Shown here: piece by piece, positions 1 through 11,303 of the stretch
Layout: every line of letters begins with the position of its first letter
How positions within the stretch are numbered: position 1 is the first letter of the stretch
Assembly (NCBI GenBank): GCA_033032175.1
Contig: CM065306.1
Coordinates: 21,931,001-21,995,000, forward strand
DNA length: 64,000 bases
DNA from: Saturnia japonica
Taxonomy: Eukaryota > Arthropoda > Insecta > Lepidoptera > Saturniidae
Direction: 5' to 3'
Notes under the pieces: model-generated
Told to the model about the DNA's origin: nothing
What the model saw: the letters and a program-made list of their open reading frames with translations, nothing else
Databases searched by the model: none
Made by a program: the position numbers and the translations under genes

Positions 1-1025
1 TGATAACAATGTTCAAGCAATAATTTACGTCGTAAATTTACGCTTTGACATAACGCTATCGTTTTCCTCTAATCAGTAGCCTATTATAATATTTCTCAGT
101 TCGAGACATCTGTTATCAGAGACAAGACAAAGGGTTCAAAGCGAAGTGAAGCGACGCGATGGCGCACTGCAGCGTGCAGCCGCGCGGGCGGCGGGTGGCA
201 GGCGTCGGGGTCGATGCGCTTTGGCAAATAAGTAGCGACATCTGCATATAAATTAAACCAGGATGATTTAAGATGTGTGGATCCATTGTGCTCACTCTTA
301 CTATAAGCAGATTTAAAATTGTTTGACTATGTTTATTAGGGGTCGAGAGGAGCAGACACATATTCGGATCTAATATTTATTCTGATAACTTTTGCAGCGA
401 TTAAACTTTTAATAATATCGAAACTTGAGATTATAAAGGGCATAGTGGACACAACTTTTTAGTAGAAACAAAAAAAAACTAAGATAAAATTTATTTTATT
501 AAGGTAGAAGTTTCTTAAAAAGTCACGATCTATATTGTCTATCTACTTATCTATCTATATTATATTGGCGTGACAAACGTTGGGGAGTCTGGTTAATAGT
601 TTCAGTAGGTAATAAATGTCTTTTACACCATAACAATTTTTTTGCGATATTGTATGTATTTTTTTTATTAAGCTACCAACAAGACATACACTTTACTAAA
701 ATTAAAAATACAAAACATGTTTCAATTACAATCTAAGTGTTGCCTTAATTAAAGATGCTCTGACTTGCAAAAAATAAATAGATGTACTAAAAATCAAGAG
801 AATATATAGATAGATAGAATCATACTTATGTTAAAAATACTTACATAGTGTAGAAGTATATATGAAGGCTTCGAGGATTGTTGTAATCATTTAAAATGCA
901 TGTCTAATGTAATATGATTTTGTTACAACGATATCGTATTGTAATATCTAATTCCAGTATTTATATGATTCATTGCTTTGCCTAGTTTGATCGACTGCTT
1001 TTTACAATGGTTTCATATTAATTTA
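1..1025. other. AT-rich stretch without recognised gene
   Basis: No coding pattern or known element is recognised. A GC-rich patch at about 140-230 interrupts an otherwise AT-rich sequence. It gives a short open frame on the minus strand (116-361) that is rich in Pro, Thr and Arg and has no family resemblance, so I do not call it a gene. Short TATC/TCTA-like runs occur near 535-560 and 800-815. Confidence 0.5.
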
Positions 1026-1655
1026 CTAGCTGTGCCCCTCGGTTTCACCCGAGTTTTTATCCAACAAATACCGCGCCGCCAACGCGACGGACCCGTGTAA
1101 TCATAATTGTTATCACTTCTCGCAAGTACAAATTATGTATTTTAATTTTTCATTTTCTCCTGAACTATGTGTCCTAATTACATACTATAAAAAGAAAAAT
1201 TTAAATTGTCTTTATGGTGAAATAACTTTGGTTCGTAAGGATTAATATAATAAGCCTAAAAATAAAGCCCAAAATCAATTTTTAATCTTCAACATAAAAA
1301 CACGCAAAATACCTTATTGTGGCTTATGCTATTAAGAAATAGGCATATGTTACCGGAGACTTGTTAGATATACTAAAGAACAATATTTTTGTAGAATATT
1401 ATATTTACGTATCACTAACCATTACGCCAGCGCATGCGGATAAAGCAGTTCGGGAACACTTTCACTTCGACATAATTAAACAAAAATCAATATTTAAGGC
1501 TCGCTGAGAGGTTTTACTTAGTTCCAGATAGCCTATACTATTCTTCGTGAATCTGGCTATCATATGCAAAAAGAATTTTTCGAATCCGACTGCTACCCGT
1601 TGTCCAGAGATTACCATGTTTAAACAAATAAATAAAAAAACTCGTCCGCTATACT
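1026..1655 (-). mobile_element. Helitron-like element, 3' end clear, 5' end uncertain
   Basis: The plus strand begins with ACTAGCTGTGCCCCTCGG. This is the reverse complement of a lepidopteran Helitron 3' end: a GC-rich hairpin (CTCGG...CCGAG), then CTAG at 1026-1029, followed on the minus strand by the T expected at an A^T insertion site. The interior has no coding sequence. The far end is placed near 1655, where a TAGTATAG-like sequence abuts the LINE tail, but the terminal TC is not certain. Non-autonomous: no Rep/helicase sequence is visible. Confidence 0.4.
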
Positions 1656-2472
1656 AAATTATTAATTATTTATTTATTTATTTATTTATTTACATAATTG
1701 GATGGCCAGTGGCCAATACACAAAAATAACATTATAATTTTTAAAAAAAATTGATACATTTATCAGTGTATTATGCCTTTGAAGGCCACCACCGCATGCT
1801 TTAATAATGACCAAAACAAATGATAAACAATAATAATGCATGCTTTACAATCACAATAAAATTAAAATTAACAATCCACAGTACAATAAAATAAAACATA
1901 AATAATAAAATAAAATTAAAATTATAAATTGACAATCAATAATTTCATAAATTTAATTTAAACTTGTTTGGCTCTCAAGAACCTCAGAACATTATTATGA
2001 AAAACCTGCAATGAGTCTGAAAACAAATCAGCCGAGTTACAGAGGAGGTTATAAGAGCGTGACAATCTGCACACCATGGTGTTAAATCCGAGATTTGTCC
2101 TTGCTTGTCGTGTATGGAATATGGGTATCTTATATCTGGGATATCTACTGGGTGTCCTAATTTTGAATTTCTGCAGTAATTGTGGACAGTCTATTTTGTT
2201 ATTAAAAATTTTGTACAAAAACAACATGTCCATAAGCTGTCGACGAAGTGCTAATGAATTGATTTTAAAATATGTAAGATTGTCCCAATAACTGTATTTA
2301 TATTTACTACGATGACAAAGAAACGCCAGGTGTCGTACAAACCTCCTCTGGACCCTTTCGATTCGCAATTGGTGGGACTTATAGGAGGGTGACCATACCA
2401 CACTACAATATTCCAAGATACATCTAACGTAAGCGTTATAAACCACGATTCTGGTGTTATTGGTTAATAGTA
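1656..2472 (-). mobile_element. 5'-truncated LINE (non-LTR retrotransposon) 3' portion
   Basis: On the minus strand, an open frame ending at 1958 encodes the C-terminal part of a LINE polyprotein, downstream of the polymerase core. It contains the tract ILEYCSVVWSPSYKSH, followed by RIERVQRRFVRHLAF, which is characteristic of CR1/Jockey-type elements. After the stop comes about 260 bp of AT-rich 3' UTR, then a TAAA microsatellite tail at 1666-1693, as expected at a LINE 3' terminus. Resemblance to LINE protein stops near 2472, where the sequence passes abruptly into the 110-bp repeat. The first dozen residues of the open frame (up to 2506) therefore come from flanking DNA. The catalytic reverse-transcriptase motifs are missing: this is a dead 5'-truncated copy. 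The exact clade is not certain. Confidence 0.8.
1666..1693. repeat. (TTTA)n microsatellite, LINE tail
   Basis: About seven TTTA units. In minus orientation this is the (TAAA)n tail of the adjacent LINE, not an independent microsatellite. Confidence 0.85.
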
Positions 2473-2640
2473 TAGATATACACGGACTGACCTCGGAACA
2501 CGACAAACCAAAAGAAAATCATACATGTGTTTAACACTATGTATGGTGGTCGCGATCCCTACCACCCCGCTATATTACTGTATATACACTGACTAATCTC
2601 TGAACACGATAAATCAAAAGAAAATTATAGTTGTTTTTTT
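2473..2640 (+). repeat. ~110-bp repeat unit, about 1.5 copies
   Basis: Contains ATGGTGGTCGCGATCCCTAC followed by a CTGA...TCTGAACACGA stretch. The same unit recurs twice in tandem at 4876-5098. A partial unit (2473-2540) precedes a nearly full one (2541-2640). The LINE at 1656-2472 joins it directly, so the LINE either inserted into this repeat or was truncated against it. Confidence 0.7.
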
Positions 2641-2651
2641 TCTTTCTCAGT

Positions 2652-2957
2652 GTCTATACTGTTAGCCTAAGGGGCCCTAAAGAAATAGAGCCACTGATGG
2701 TTTTGACAGCTTCACCAGGCTCGGAGGCGAACGCTTAAGGCATTCAGCCGCGAAAGCGTGAGCAACATATGCACAAAGGTGCCAAAGTGGCCGGACGTCG
2801 GCTTGGGCTGTTGCCGCGATTGCAAAGAAGTCGCGATCGGACTAATTCCCTATCTGTAGAAAATTTGAGCTAAACTAACACATACATATAACATTTCCCT
2901 GCCTCTAGGAGAAAGGAATGAACATGTGTATATGTATTTAGTATCCTGGAAACATGA
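2652..2957 (+). repeat. Dispersed repeat with terminal hairpin, copy 1
   Basis: Matches 56106-56382 in the same orientation along its whole length. Shared blocks include TACTGTTAGCC, GGGGCCCT, TTCACC(A/G)G, CAGCCGCGAAAG and TGCCAAAGTGGCC. Near the end (2884-2938) is an imperfect palindrome around CTAGGAGAAAGG that can fold back, and copy 2 keeps the same fold. No open frame is shared. Probably the non-coding tail of a retroelement, but I cannot name the family. Confidence 0.75.
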
Positions 2958-3654
2958 TCGAAAGTAACTATCGTAAAAAAAGAAGAAAAAAAGGTCCCTT
3001 ACAGGATCTATGTACTTATGTGGTGTGCACGTATGTATGTACATATTGTGTGTAATGATGTGTGTGGGTAGCTACGTGATTGCAAGTGCAGTGTCACCAG
3101 TATCGCGTGAGCGGCTGCATGACTCAAGGGTTCTACACCGAGGGAACGGACCTAGGCTTGAGTTGACGTAAGAGAGAGAGGACGTGACGGGTTTGCGGGA
3201 CCGAAATTAGCCGCCCATCCCCTGCGGAGGGAACCGTGGTTTCGCGGGCGTGAGCGCGAGCACGCTTTGTTTGGAGAGACGGTGGAGTAGTATTTGTTTA
3301 TTTCCTCGATATTTTAAACGGGATCGGTGAAGATATTCGCGGCCGGAGTTGTTCGCGGGGGATGTTCGGTTTTGGGGTTTAAGTCGCGGCAGCTTTCACC
3401 AACAGATGCACGTGATTCGAAGCAGTGTTGAAGTACGATCGCGTACGATATTTAATATACGATTCGACCAACGTACCAAGGGGCTTTGTTAATTTTACGT
3501 AAGAATCGGGTTTGGAGGAATTGGAATTTGTTAATGTTGATATTTGACGTATGTGCGAATGTAGCGCAGCTTATATGTCATGATAGGACGGACATATGTT
3601 TTGTATAATGTAAGCTTATGTCTCAGCAACATTTTGCTTAGTATCAAGGAGTGC
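2958..3654. other. GC-richer unassigned stretch
   Basis: Roughly 3090-3420 is markedly GC- and CpG-richer than its surroundings (GCGGAGGGAACCGTGG, TTCGCGGCCGGAGTTG). It has no long open frame. It resembles either an untranslated exon or promoter region, or the 5' region of a retroelement related to the adjoining repeat. Nothing in the sequence decides between these. Confidence 0.3.
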
Positions 3655-4870
3655 AGTCTGTGTGTATTGTAAATCACCCTTATTTTTTAAAACACGAAAC
3701 ACTGTTATTTCTTCCGAATAGCATAAATATGAATTTTCATAACCCTAAATTTAGAAATAGTGGGTTCTTCATACAATCTTTCATCCCCTATTTCACCTGT
3801 TAAAGTTTTATTTTCACGACATAAGGTAAGTCAGTGTCTTTCTTCAAGGTCCAATTTATCTCTATACCAAAATTCATCAAATTTATTTTGATGCGTTCTT
3901 CGTACAAACCTTCATCGTCTATTTCAGCGCGTGAAATGCAACAGACAGGACAGACAAAGTTACTTTCGCATTTATAATATTAGTATGGAGTATTCATTTC
4001 ATTATGCTGTCGTTCTCTATGGTGTCAGTAAATTACCCAATAGCAGAATAACGACAACAGTTTATAATAATAAATTTTAGAAATTAATTATCTCTCTCTA
4101 TACCTTTCTTTGTTTCTCTTTAACTGATACTTTAGCATGGTAAAAATAGCAAAAGATCGATTGTTGTGGTGTACTTTTTGTTTTCTTTATTAGGGATTTT
4201 TATATTGTTAACACAAATCTGAAAAGTGAATAAAAGAAGGTCGATTTTTTGGAGTAATCGATCTTTTACACCTCGATTTGTTGTGAATTGATACATCAGA
4301 GTTTGATTCGAATCGATCTTTTTCGGAATGAATTGCCTAGCAGCGATGCGGCACTCGACTTGCTTGCGTGGTTATATCCAACCTAGGGTGACCACTCATT
4401 AATATGATTTATTATATAGATGTAAGGTCAACTCACATTGGAAAGTTCCAAATTCTCTGAAACTGTACATTTTTTAACTTTATGTAAACTTTCAATAATC
4501 ATCATTTTACAAACCAATTTCAAAGTTTCAGCCAATACAACTGAAGAGCTATTTTATAGCACTTTTATAGAACAAATGTTCGACGTGATTTTTAAAATTG
4601 ATATAACTTTTTTCTTTTTGAATTTTTTGAAGTAAAACCAACACTAAATGTTAAGTGAACCTAAGCAAAATATATTAGTTGAAACCGTTTCCAAATCAGT
4701 TAAGCCACTTCTGAGATAAGCGCGCACCAACGTTGGCAAACAGACAAACACAAAAATTCTAACAATCATTGTTTTGGGTCCTGCTGCGTTGATAAAGGCC
4801 CCCAATAATAGTTTTCTCATATATCTATGTTCAGACATCGTTCAGTTACGCTTTTATTACATGTATAGAA
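3655..4870. repeat. Large direct duplication, copy A
   Basis: Collinear with 5099-6592. Landmarks in the same order: ATTGTAAATCA(T)CCC, AAATATGAATTTTCATA, GGGTTCTTCATACAATCTTT, CATTTATAATATTAGTA, TCTCTCTATACCTTTC, AAAGATCGA(T/C)TGTTGTGG, AAATGTTAAGTGAACC, AATCATTGTTTTGGG and CAGACATCG. It contains a minus-strand Helitron-like 5' end (rc of TAATATTATAAATGCGAAAG) near 3965-3988. It is shorter than copy B mainly because it holds fewer of the ~120-bp internal units. No coding sequence. Confidence 0.8.
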
Positions 4871-4875
4871 TGTAG

Positions 4876-5098
4876 ATATGGTGGTCGCGATCCCTACCAC
4901 CCCACTATATTATTGCATATACACCGACTGATTTCTGAACACGATGAACCAAAAGAAACTCATAGTTGGGTTTATCGCTATTTGTATGGTGGTCACGATA
5001 CCTATCACCCCTCTATATTATTGCATAAGCACAGACTGATCTCTAAACACGACAAAGCAATAGAAAATCATAGATGGATTTATCACTCTATGCATATG
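4876..5098 (+). repeat. Two tandem ~110-bp units
   Basis: Unit 1 starts at TATGGTGGTCGCGATCCC and unit 2 at TATGGTGGTCACGATACC. Both continue into CTATATTATTGCATA and a CTGAT..CT.AACACGA stretch. A third, partial start (TATGGTATTG, ~5095) leads into duplication copy B. The units lie between copies A and B of the large duplication, so they may mark its breakpoint. Confidence 0.8.
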
Positions 5099-6592
5099 GT
5101 ATTGTAAATCATCCCTTATTGTACCACCCTGCCGATTCATTTTTCAAAAACGCGAAATTATTTTATTTCTTCCTAAAATCATAAATATGAATTTTCATAT
5201 CCCTAAATTGAGAAATATTGGGTTCTTCATACAATCTTTCATCCCTATTTGACCCTCTTAATACTTTATCTTTGCGCCATAGGTACCCTATGTCCGTCTC
5301 CAAGGTCCAATACATCTCGATTCATCAAAATTGGTTTAACGGGTTCTTCGTACAAACCTTCATCTCCTATTTCACCCATTAAAGTTTTATTTTCACCACA
5401 TAAGGTAGCCAAAGTCTTTCTCCAAATTCTTACATATCTCTATATCAAAATTAATCAAAATTAGGTTCTTTATACGAACTTTCACCCCCCCCATTTCACC
5501 CCTTGCAATTTTATTTCCAAAAGTAGCCAATGACCTTTCTCAACCAAAGTTCTTCAAAATTGGTTCAGCGGTCTAGGCTTGAAAATGCAACCGACGGGAC
5601 AGAAAGAATTACTTTCGCATTTATAATATTAGTAGGTATGGATTATTCAATTCATTATGCAGTCATTTTCTATAGTGTCATTTACCAATTAAAATACTAA
5701 CAGTAAATTATTACCCAACACCAAATTAACGAAAACAATTTATAATAATTAATTTTTGGAATGAATTCTCTTTCACTATATACCTGTAATAAATTCTCTC
5801 TCTCTATACCTTTCTATGTTTCTCTATAATAACTGATACTTTAGTAAGGTAAAAATTACAAAAGATCGACTGTTGTGGTTCCCTTTTTAATTTTCTATTT
5901 TAGGGATTATTATATTGTTAATACAAATGCGAAAGTGAATCGAAAAAAGATCAATTTTTGAGAGATCGATCTTTTAGACATCGATTTTTTTGGGAATCGA
6001 TTCATAAGAGTTCGATTCGAATCAATCTTTTTCGCAAATGAATTGCCATCCCTAGCAGCGGCGCAGCTATATTCAACTGAGAAAATCCAGCCTATGCAGA
6101 CCCCCTTTTAATATGATTTAACACATAAATCTGAGGTCAACTTATATTGGAATATCATTTTATTAATCTCTTCATTTTTTAACTTTATGAAAGGTTTCGA
6201 TCATCGTCGTTTTACAAACCATAATATACAGATAGCTAAAATTTCAGTCAATTCAACTGAAGAGCTATTTTATAGCATTTTTATAAAAAAAATGTTCGAC
6301 GTGATTTTTTAAATTGATATAACTTTTTTATTTATGAACTTATTGAAGTAAAACATACACTAAATGTTAAGTGAACCTTACCAGAATATATTAGTGAAAA
6401 CCGTTTCCAAATCGGTTATGCCGTTTCTGAGATTAGCGTGCACAAAGTTGGCAAACAGACAAACAGACAAAAATTCTAACAATCATTGTTTTGGGTTCTC
6501 CTGCGTTTATAGAGACCCCCAATAATAGTTTTTCTCATATATCTTCTATGTACAGACATCGATCAGTTACGTTTTTATTATATGTATAGATA
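5099..6592. repeat. Large direct duplication, copy B
   Basis: Second copy of the block at 3655-4870, with the same landmarks in the same order and both substitutions and indels. It ends with GTTACGTTTTTATTATATGTATAGA, matching copy A's GTTACGCTTTTATTACATGTATAGA (compare in 20-base pieces). It carries three ~120-bp internal units where A has about one and a half. No coding capacity; probably a composite of Helitron-like and other mobile debris duplicated together. Confidence 0.8.
5219..5590. repeat. Three ~120-bp internal tandem units
   Basis: Units begin near 5219, 5341 and 5461 with (G/A)GGTTCTT(C/T)(A/G)TAC and end with TCAAAATT(G/A). Each carries a CATCNCCTATTTCACCC-like core. Copy A of the large duplication holds about 1.5 such units near 3765-3925, so unit number has changed since the duplication. 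Confidence 0.65.
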
Positions 6593-9349
6593 ATAATAAA
6601 ACTGTGTGTACATTTTTATCCGCAATTTCCAAATCATGAATATGGCAATTTGAGAGCATCTGTTAATACGATTTTTTTTAAGTTGTGTAGTAATAATGAT
6701 TTGACATTGTATAGAAGTACTTGACTAATTTTTATGAAATTTTGTTCACCCATTGCCATTGCTCAATGGATAGGACGTAAGAATTGTCAATATTACTTTT
6801 GGAAATTGTAAAAAAATAATAATTTCAAAGAATTTAATGAATAATTTTATTAATGAAGATAGTATTCTCAATTTATTTGTTAAAAAATAAAATGTTGAAA
6901 TCGTGAAAAGAAATTATTTGTAAAAAAATGATTTATTTTAAACTGATTTTAATGACATTGTGTACACGTTTTGTAGCAACAATAGTCAATAAATAATTGA
7001 AAAAAAAAAAATATTACGTGTGTTCGGTGTGTTGTTGTAAGAATGAAAGGTAAGCGCGATGAGCCGCACCACAAGTCTTGAACTTTTTACTTAACGAGAG
7101 CTTGACAAATTTTATAATAGTTAATTACAAGCTGATATAAATAATCTTGTTCCTTTTAATTCTTAAAATAATTTATTATTTAAAATATATGGAATATTAA
7201 TTTAGGGGGGTCAGACCCCTGGAGAGATGCGAATCTGCCTCTAACTTTGTTACTCCCTTATGTGTTTCATTATTTTTATACAAAAGTGAGTGAGTAAGGG
7301 TGTAGTAGAAGTAGACTGCAGTGTAGTGTGGCGCGGAGGGGTGGACGTTCCCTCGGGAGTCTTTCGCATAATTGTAATTTGATCTCGTTACAAACATCGG
7401 TTTGTGACTCGATTCCATTACTATTACGAATGTATTTAGTGACAACATGCCCAAACGGTGCTAAAAAAACTAAATAGTTTATGATATTAGAAAATTATAA
7501 AAACTCATATTTAGCCTTCTGCTACCATCGCCGCGGCACGTCCGCGTCGCTCCGTGTTAGTTAGTACATATCTGTTAAATAAAAAAGAAACAACAGTTAA
7601 AAATTGCAAATTGTTGCTCTTGTTTCGTAAAGATACGTTGGTTCAAGCACAAGTGGCATACGTACTGGCGAATGATATTATTTACTATTCAGCCGTGCAG
7701 ACATGGCAAGGGACGAGGGTCGGTGGACGAGGGACGAGGCGACCTGGGAACAAGTATTAGATGGGTTCTTCAATAATAGAGCAGTGTTTCGAGAGGTCGT
7801 TACACAGGCGTGTCTCTCGAAGCGCGTCATTTCTACTCGATATGTGTTTTACACGGTATACGGAACAAACAGTAACACAAGATCAAACAAGGTGCTTCTT
7901 CTGTATCAATATCAGATGAATTTAATTAAACTAAAATTTTAATGTAAACTAAATTCTACTTTCTACGTGATACTTGTGTTTAGCCACTGCCATCCGTCCG
8001 GGATTCGCTAGAATTGTTCTAGTTTGAAAAGCGTCTGGACAGGGTATTTAAAAACAATTTTGTGCCCAGGGAAAATTTGATTAATTTACCGTTATCATTT
8101 TGATAACTTTTTTCAATTAAATTAATGCAACAGAAAGTATCATTTTTTTTTCTTTATTATGAGCCGATGTTATCAAACATTACAATATAAATTGACATCG
8201 AGCTGTGAACAAGTGTACAAAAATTAAAAGTTTTATTTTTTATAACTAATTTTTAGAAATCCGTGTAAACAACTATATTTCCCTCAAATGTCCGTGGAAT
8301 TTTATAGTTTATTGTAGAACTTCAAAAATTTATGTGATGGCTGTCCCACTTGTGTTCTATGTTAATTGTTCTGTATGTCGGCACGAAGAACCGTACTACC
8401 GTACGTGTCCGTGACTAAACAACTTTCTGATCGGTCGAGCCTTCTTTTCAATTTAACTATAATGTTATCCATAAGAGCCCTGAAACCTCACACGGCTTTT
8501 ACAGCTTTAGCGTGTTTGATAATATGTCGAGAGGGCCCCACTATCGTATTTATGCCACGGTTTGTTTGTCAAAAAGGCTCGTCATTGGTGGGAAAACGTA
8601 TTAGTCAATTGCACAACTGTACCGTAGGTTAATGTAAAAATCTAAATAATTTAAAATAATATTTTTCTCCTACATGTATATTCGAAGTTTATTTTTAAAG
8701 TGTTATATATACTATAAAGAAACTGGAAAAACAGCAAAATTTTATTATAAGATTCACATGTAAAAATTGACTTGATTAATTAGTATTATTTGGGGTGTGC
8801 GCTTTAACATAGGAGTATGTGTACTGAATCGGGAAATACAGTACATGGATTTATCTAATGGCTACCACAAACGCCTTTATGAAAATTGCATTGATTATAA
8901 GGACCTTTAGAGATAATTGTGTATTTCCGAATACATTAATTACATTCTTATCTACAGTTGTTAACTATCTATTAGTGAGTTCATTGTTGTCTCCGACTGC
9001 GGCACGCTGTTATCATACTGTTCTTCGGTATACACAGGAGACCTAGCAATGGCGATGGCGCCAAACTATTTCATATTGCAATACAGATCTCGATTCCTAT
9101 TAACCGTTTACATAAGTGGACAGGGTACTATTGCAAATAGTATATCTAAAAATAATTATTATGTAAATATTTACAAATTTAACTGGCAATTAGGATAAAT
9201 AATAAATAATTGGTACTTTCATGCCTCTAGTTATCTTAGACTGACTTGAACCTCTGTAACCCCTTGGCAGTAAAGTTTCAGTGAAAACTTATGTTTTGTC
9301 TTGAATTTTTTTAATATTTTCTAACTTACAAATTGTTTGTTTTGGTCAG
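6593..9349. other. Long stretch without recognised feature
   Basis: AT-rich, no recognised gene or element. Several short open frames (for example 7197-7454 minus, 7703-7942 plus, 8366-8632 plus) have no family motif and biased, low-complexity composition. A GGACGAGGG-like direct repeat sits at 7714-7740. It could be intronic or intergenic. Confidence 0.5.
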
Positions 9350-9444
9350 AGAACTTTAGCGGTGTGGGAGTGGTGGCGATTGGTGACCAGCCATTGTCGC
9401 TGAACGCAATGGAAGCTGTCGAAGGTGACGAGCAACTTTTTAAG
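9350..9444 (+). other. Candidate internal or first coding exon, unidentified gene
   Basis: A 95-bp block, clearly GC-richer than its flanks, lies between a plausible 3' splice site (TTGTTTGTTTTGGTCAG, ending 9349) and a plausible 5' splice site (TTTAAG then GTGTGT at 9445). One frame is open throughout: two leading bases plus 31 codons. It includes the stretch GVGVVAIGDQPLSLNA and then MEAVEGDEQLFK. The ATG at 9409 has G at -3 and G at +4, a good initiation context, so the exon could also carry a start codon. I recognise no protein family. Known: these are ordinary spliceosomal signals. Inferred: that they are used. A chance open frame of this length is quite possible. Confidence 0.3.
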
Positions 9445-10094
9445 GTGTGTTCTATATTTTATTTCGTAAGAATCATATATTGAGCCAAGATAAACGAATA
9501 GGTACCATAATCCGCGAGTTGATTGTATGTTTAAAAATTAAAGTAAATTATTGATCAATATTGTTCTATAGATAAAAAGCCTAAAACAATACAAACCTGG
9601 GAAAAGTAATTTTTTATTTATTTAATTTTCTTTTTGGAAAATTAATAAATATTTTTGCCCGTGACTCACGTGATTTGAAACCCGGATTGGAAAACGTGAA
9701 GTCACCATTCAGGAAATATGAACATTAGACTCTTGCGTAGCTGTCACATTTATCACTGTTATCATATAATGTAAAATTACATATAAAATGAATAATGACG
9801 TCACGGGACTATAATGCAGTGTTTTTGTGGCGTTGTTTTTATTTACATTAAAAATATTTTTATATCACTTTTTATGGTATATTAATCAAAAAACAATTAT
9901 TGATTGGTATTATTTTCAACATATAAGATGTTTAAAACAATTTTCCAAAAGTTATCAACTCACGGATTGTTTGCTTGTTGCTTGACATAGCTTGACAAAG
10001 CTTTTAAGTAATTTCTGGTAGCTTGCAATACTAGAGCAATTATGGCGAAAGAATAATAAATATATTTCATTTTATTTAAATGTGTATTTTATTT
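9445..10094. other. No recognised feature; one TGACGTCA site
   Basis: AT-rich. A perfect CRE-type palindrome TGACGTCA lies at 9796-9803. If 9350-9444 is an exon, this would be the beginning of its downstream intron. Nothing else is seen. Confidence 0.4.
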
Positions 10095-10310
10095 TATTGA
10101 TCTACTGTGGCCCATGATTTTACCCGTATTAAAATGTTGTATAGGAACTCCGATACACCCCTGTAGGAGTTGAAATTTTTTTAATTCGTTCTTAGCGTAT
10201 GTCTACGTCATAATAACCTATCCGTGTGCCACATTTGAGCCCAACCGTTCAGTGGTTTGAGCTCTGTGTTGATAGATCAGTCAGTCGATTATGGTTTCCT
10301 TTTATATATA
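10095..10310 (-). mobile_element. Helitron-like fragment
   Basis: Read on the minus strand it starts with an AATATATATAAAAGG-like sequence followed by GACTGACTGATC, then a GAGCTCAAACCACTGAACGG-type tract. I associate this layout with the 5' end of a common lepidopteran non-autonomous Helitron. The CTAG 3' end is not found, so this is a fragment. Identification is from general resemblance only. Confidence 0.4.
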
Positions 10311-10970
10311 TTCAGAATAGACAAAGGTAATGGTTATTCTGTGACAATGAATCATATTGTATTCGTCAGCTTTCATACAAAGTAAAATGGTAGGTAGTGA
10401 CTTATTTTGAACTTATACATAAATATAATAATATAAATTATTACGTACATGTCCTTTGCGCTTATTTATATTATACTTTTTCTTATGTACTACAATTATG
10501 GTTAAAATTAAGATGTCAATGTGTGTGTTAGTGCAATAACGACATGTTCGTTTAAAGCATTAAAATTGATGAAATGACCTTGCGATCTGTACTCGGAGTA
10601 AATGAACCGCAGTTGGCAGCCGCAATCACGGTGCGGCTGCGGCATGGTAGTGCGGCAGTGCGGCAGTGCGGCAGTGCGGTGCTTGCAGATGGCAGTACAC
10701 GAGTACCTCTATCACTGTTTATATGTTAATGCACGCAGTTACATGCGCTTTATTGCTTTCAAGGGTTGTCGCGATATTCGAACAAAAAGAAGAAGAATAT
10801 TTATTTTCGATTCAATTGAATTTTGTTTATTTCTTGATCACTTACAGATGTGATCGGCTCAGATTTACGAGCCATATCGTTTTTATAAAATTTTCGAATA
10901 CATACGCATGTTTATGTTGTAGGAAATGTCCTAGAACCCTGACATTCTATAGAATGTCAATTGAATAGAA
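10311..10970. other. No gene; contains a short minisatellite
   Basis: Two overlapping open frames (10602-10968) run through the GTGCGGCA minisatellite and have no family resemblance. They are judged non-coding. The rest is AT-rich. Confidence 0.45.
10639..10682 (+). repeat. 8-bp minisatellite GTGCGGCA
   Basis: GCATGGTA then about four and a half copies of GTGCGGCA. GC-rich island in AT-rich DNA. Confidence 0.85.
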
Positions 10971-10974
10971 TGTT

Positions 10975-11177
10975 CAACCACTCTGTGGAACCAGCTGTTG
11001 CCTGAGATCTTTCCGAGCCGTTATCACCTAAGAGAAGAGAAGTTATTCTTCCCTAAAAGGCCGGCAACCCATCTGCGAGCCCTCGGGTGTTACGGATGTT
11101 TGTGGGCGGCGGTGATCACTTTCCATCAGGTGCGCCACCTGCCCGTTTGCCCCCTTTTTACCACAAAAAAAAAAAAA
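10975..11177 (+). mobile_element. LINE 3' end with poly(A)
   Basis: Starts in frame with a typical LINE polyprotein C-terminus (LWNQLLPEIFPSRYHL). It continues through the widely repeated lepidopteran 3' segment (GGCCGGCAACCC, GGGCGGCGGTGATCAC, CATCAGGTGCGCC, GCCCGTTTGCCCCC) and ends in a run of A from about 11163. Only about 200 bp remains: a 5'-truncated insertion on the plus strand. The exact LINE family is not assigned. Confidence 0.75.
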
Positions 11178-11303
11178 CACACAGTCACCAGTATCATCAG
11201 TTATGAGATATAAGTAGAGTTTGTCGATACCACGGCAAAGACAAACTAAGAAAAGTTCTGGTATATTTTGAGTGAAGTGGTTTTCTTTACACATTTATGT
11301 ATA

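Noticed and set aside
116..361. Short open frame over a GC-rich patch
   Set aside because: Low-complexity composition, no domain, no splice or promoter context.
7197..8632. Several 68-88-codon open frames as possible small genes
   Set aside because: They overlap, lack recognisable motifs, and open frames of this size are expected by chance in a 64-kb window.
10602..10968. Cys/Met-rich open frames near 10.6 kb
   Set aside because: They arise from translating the GTGCGGCA minisatellite and adjoining AT-rich DNA.
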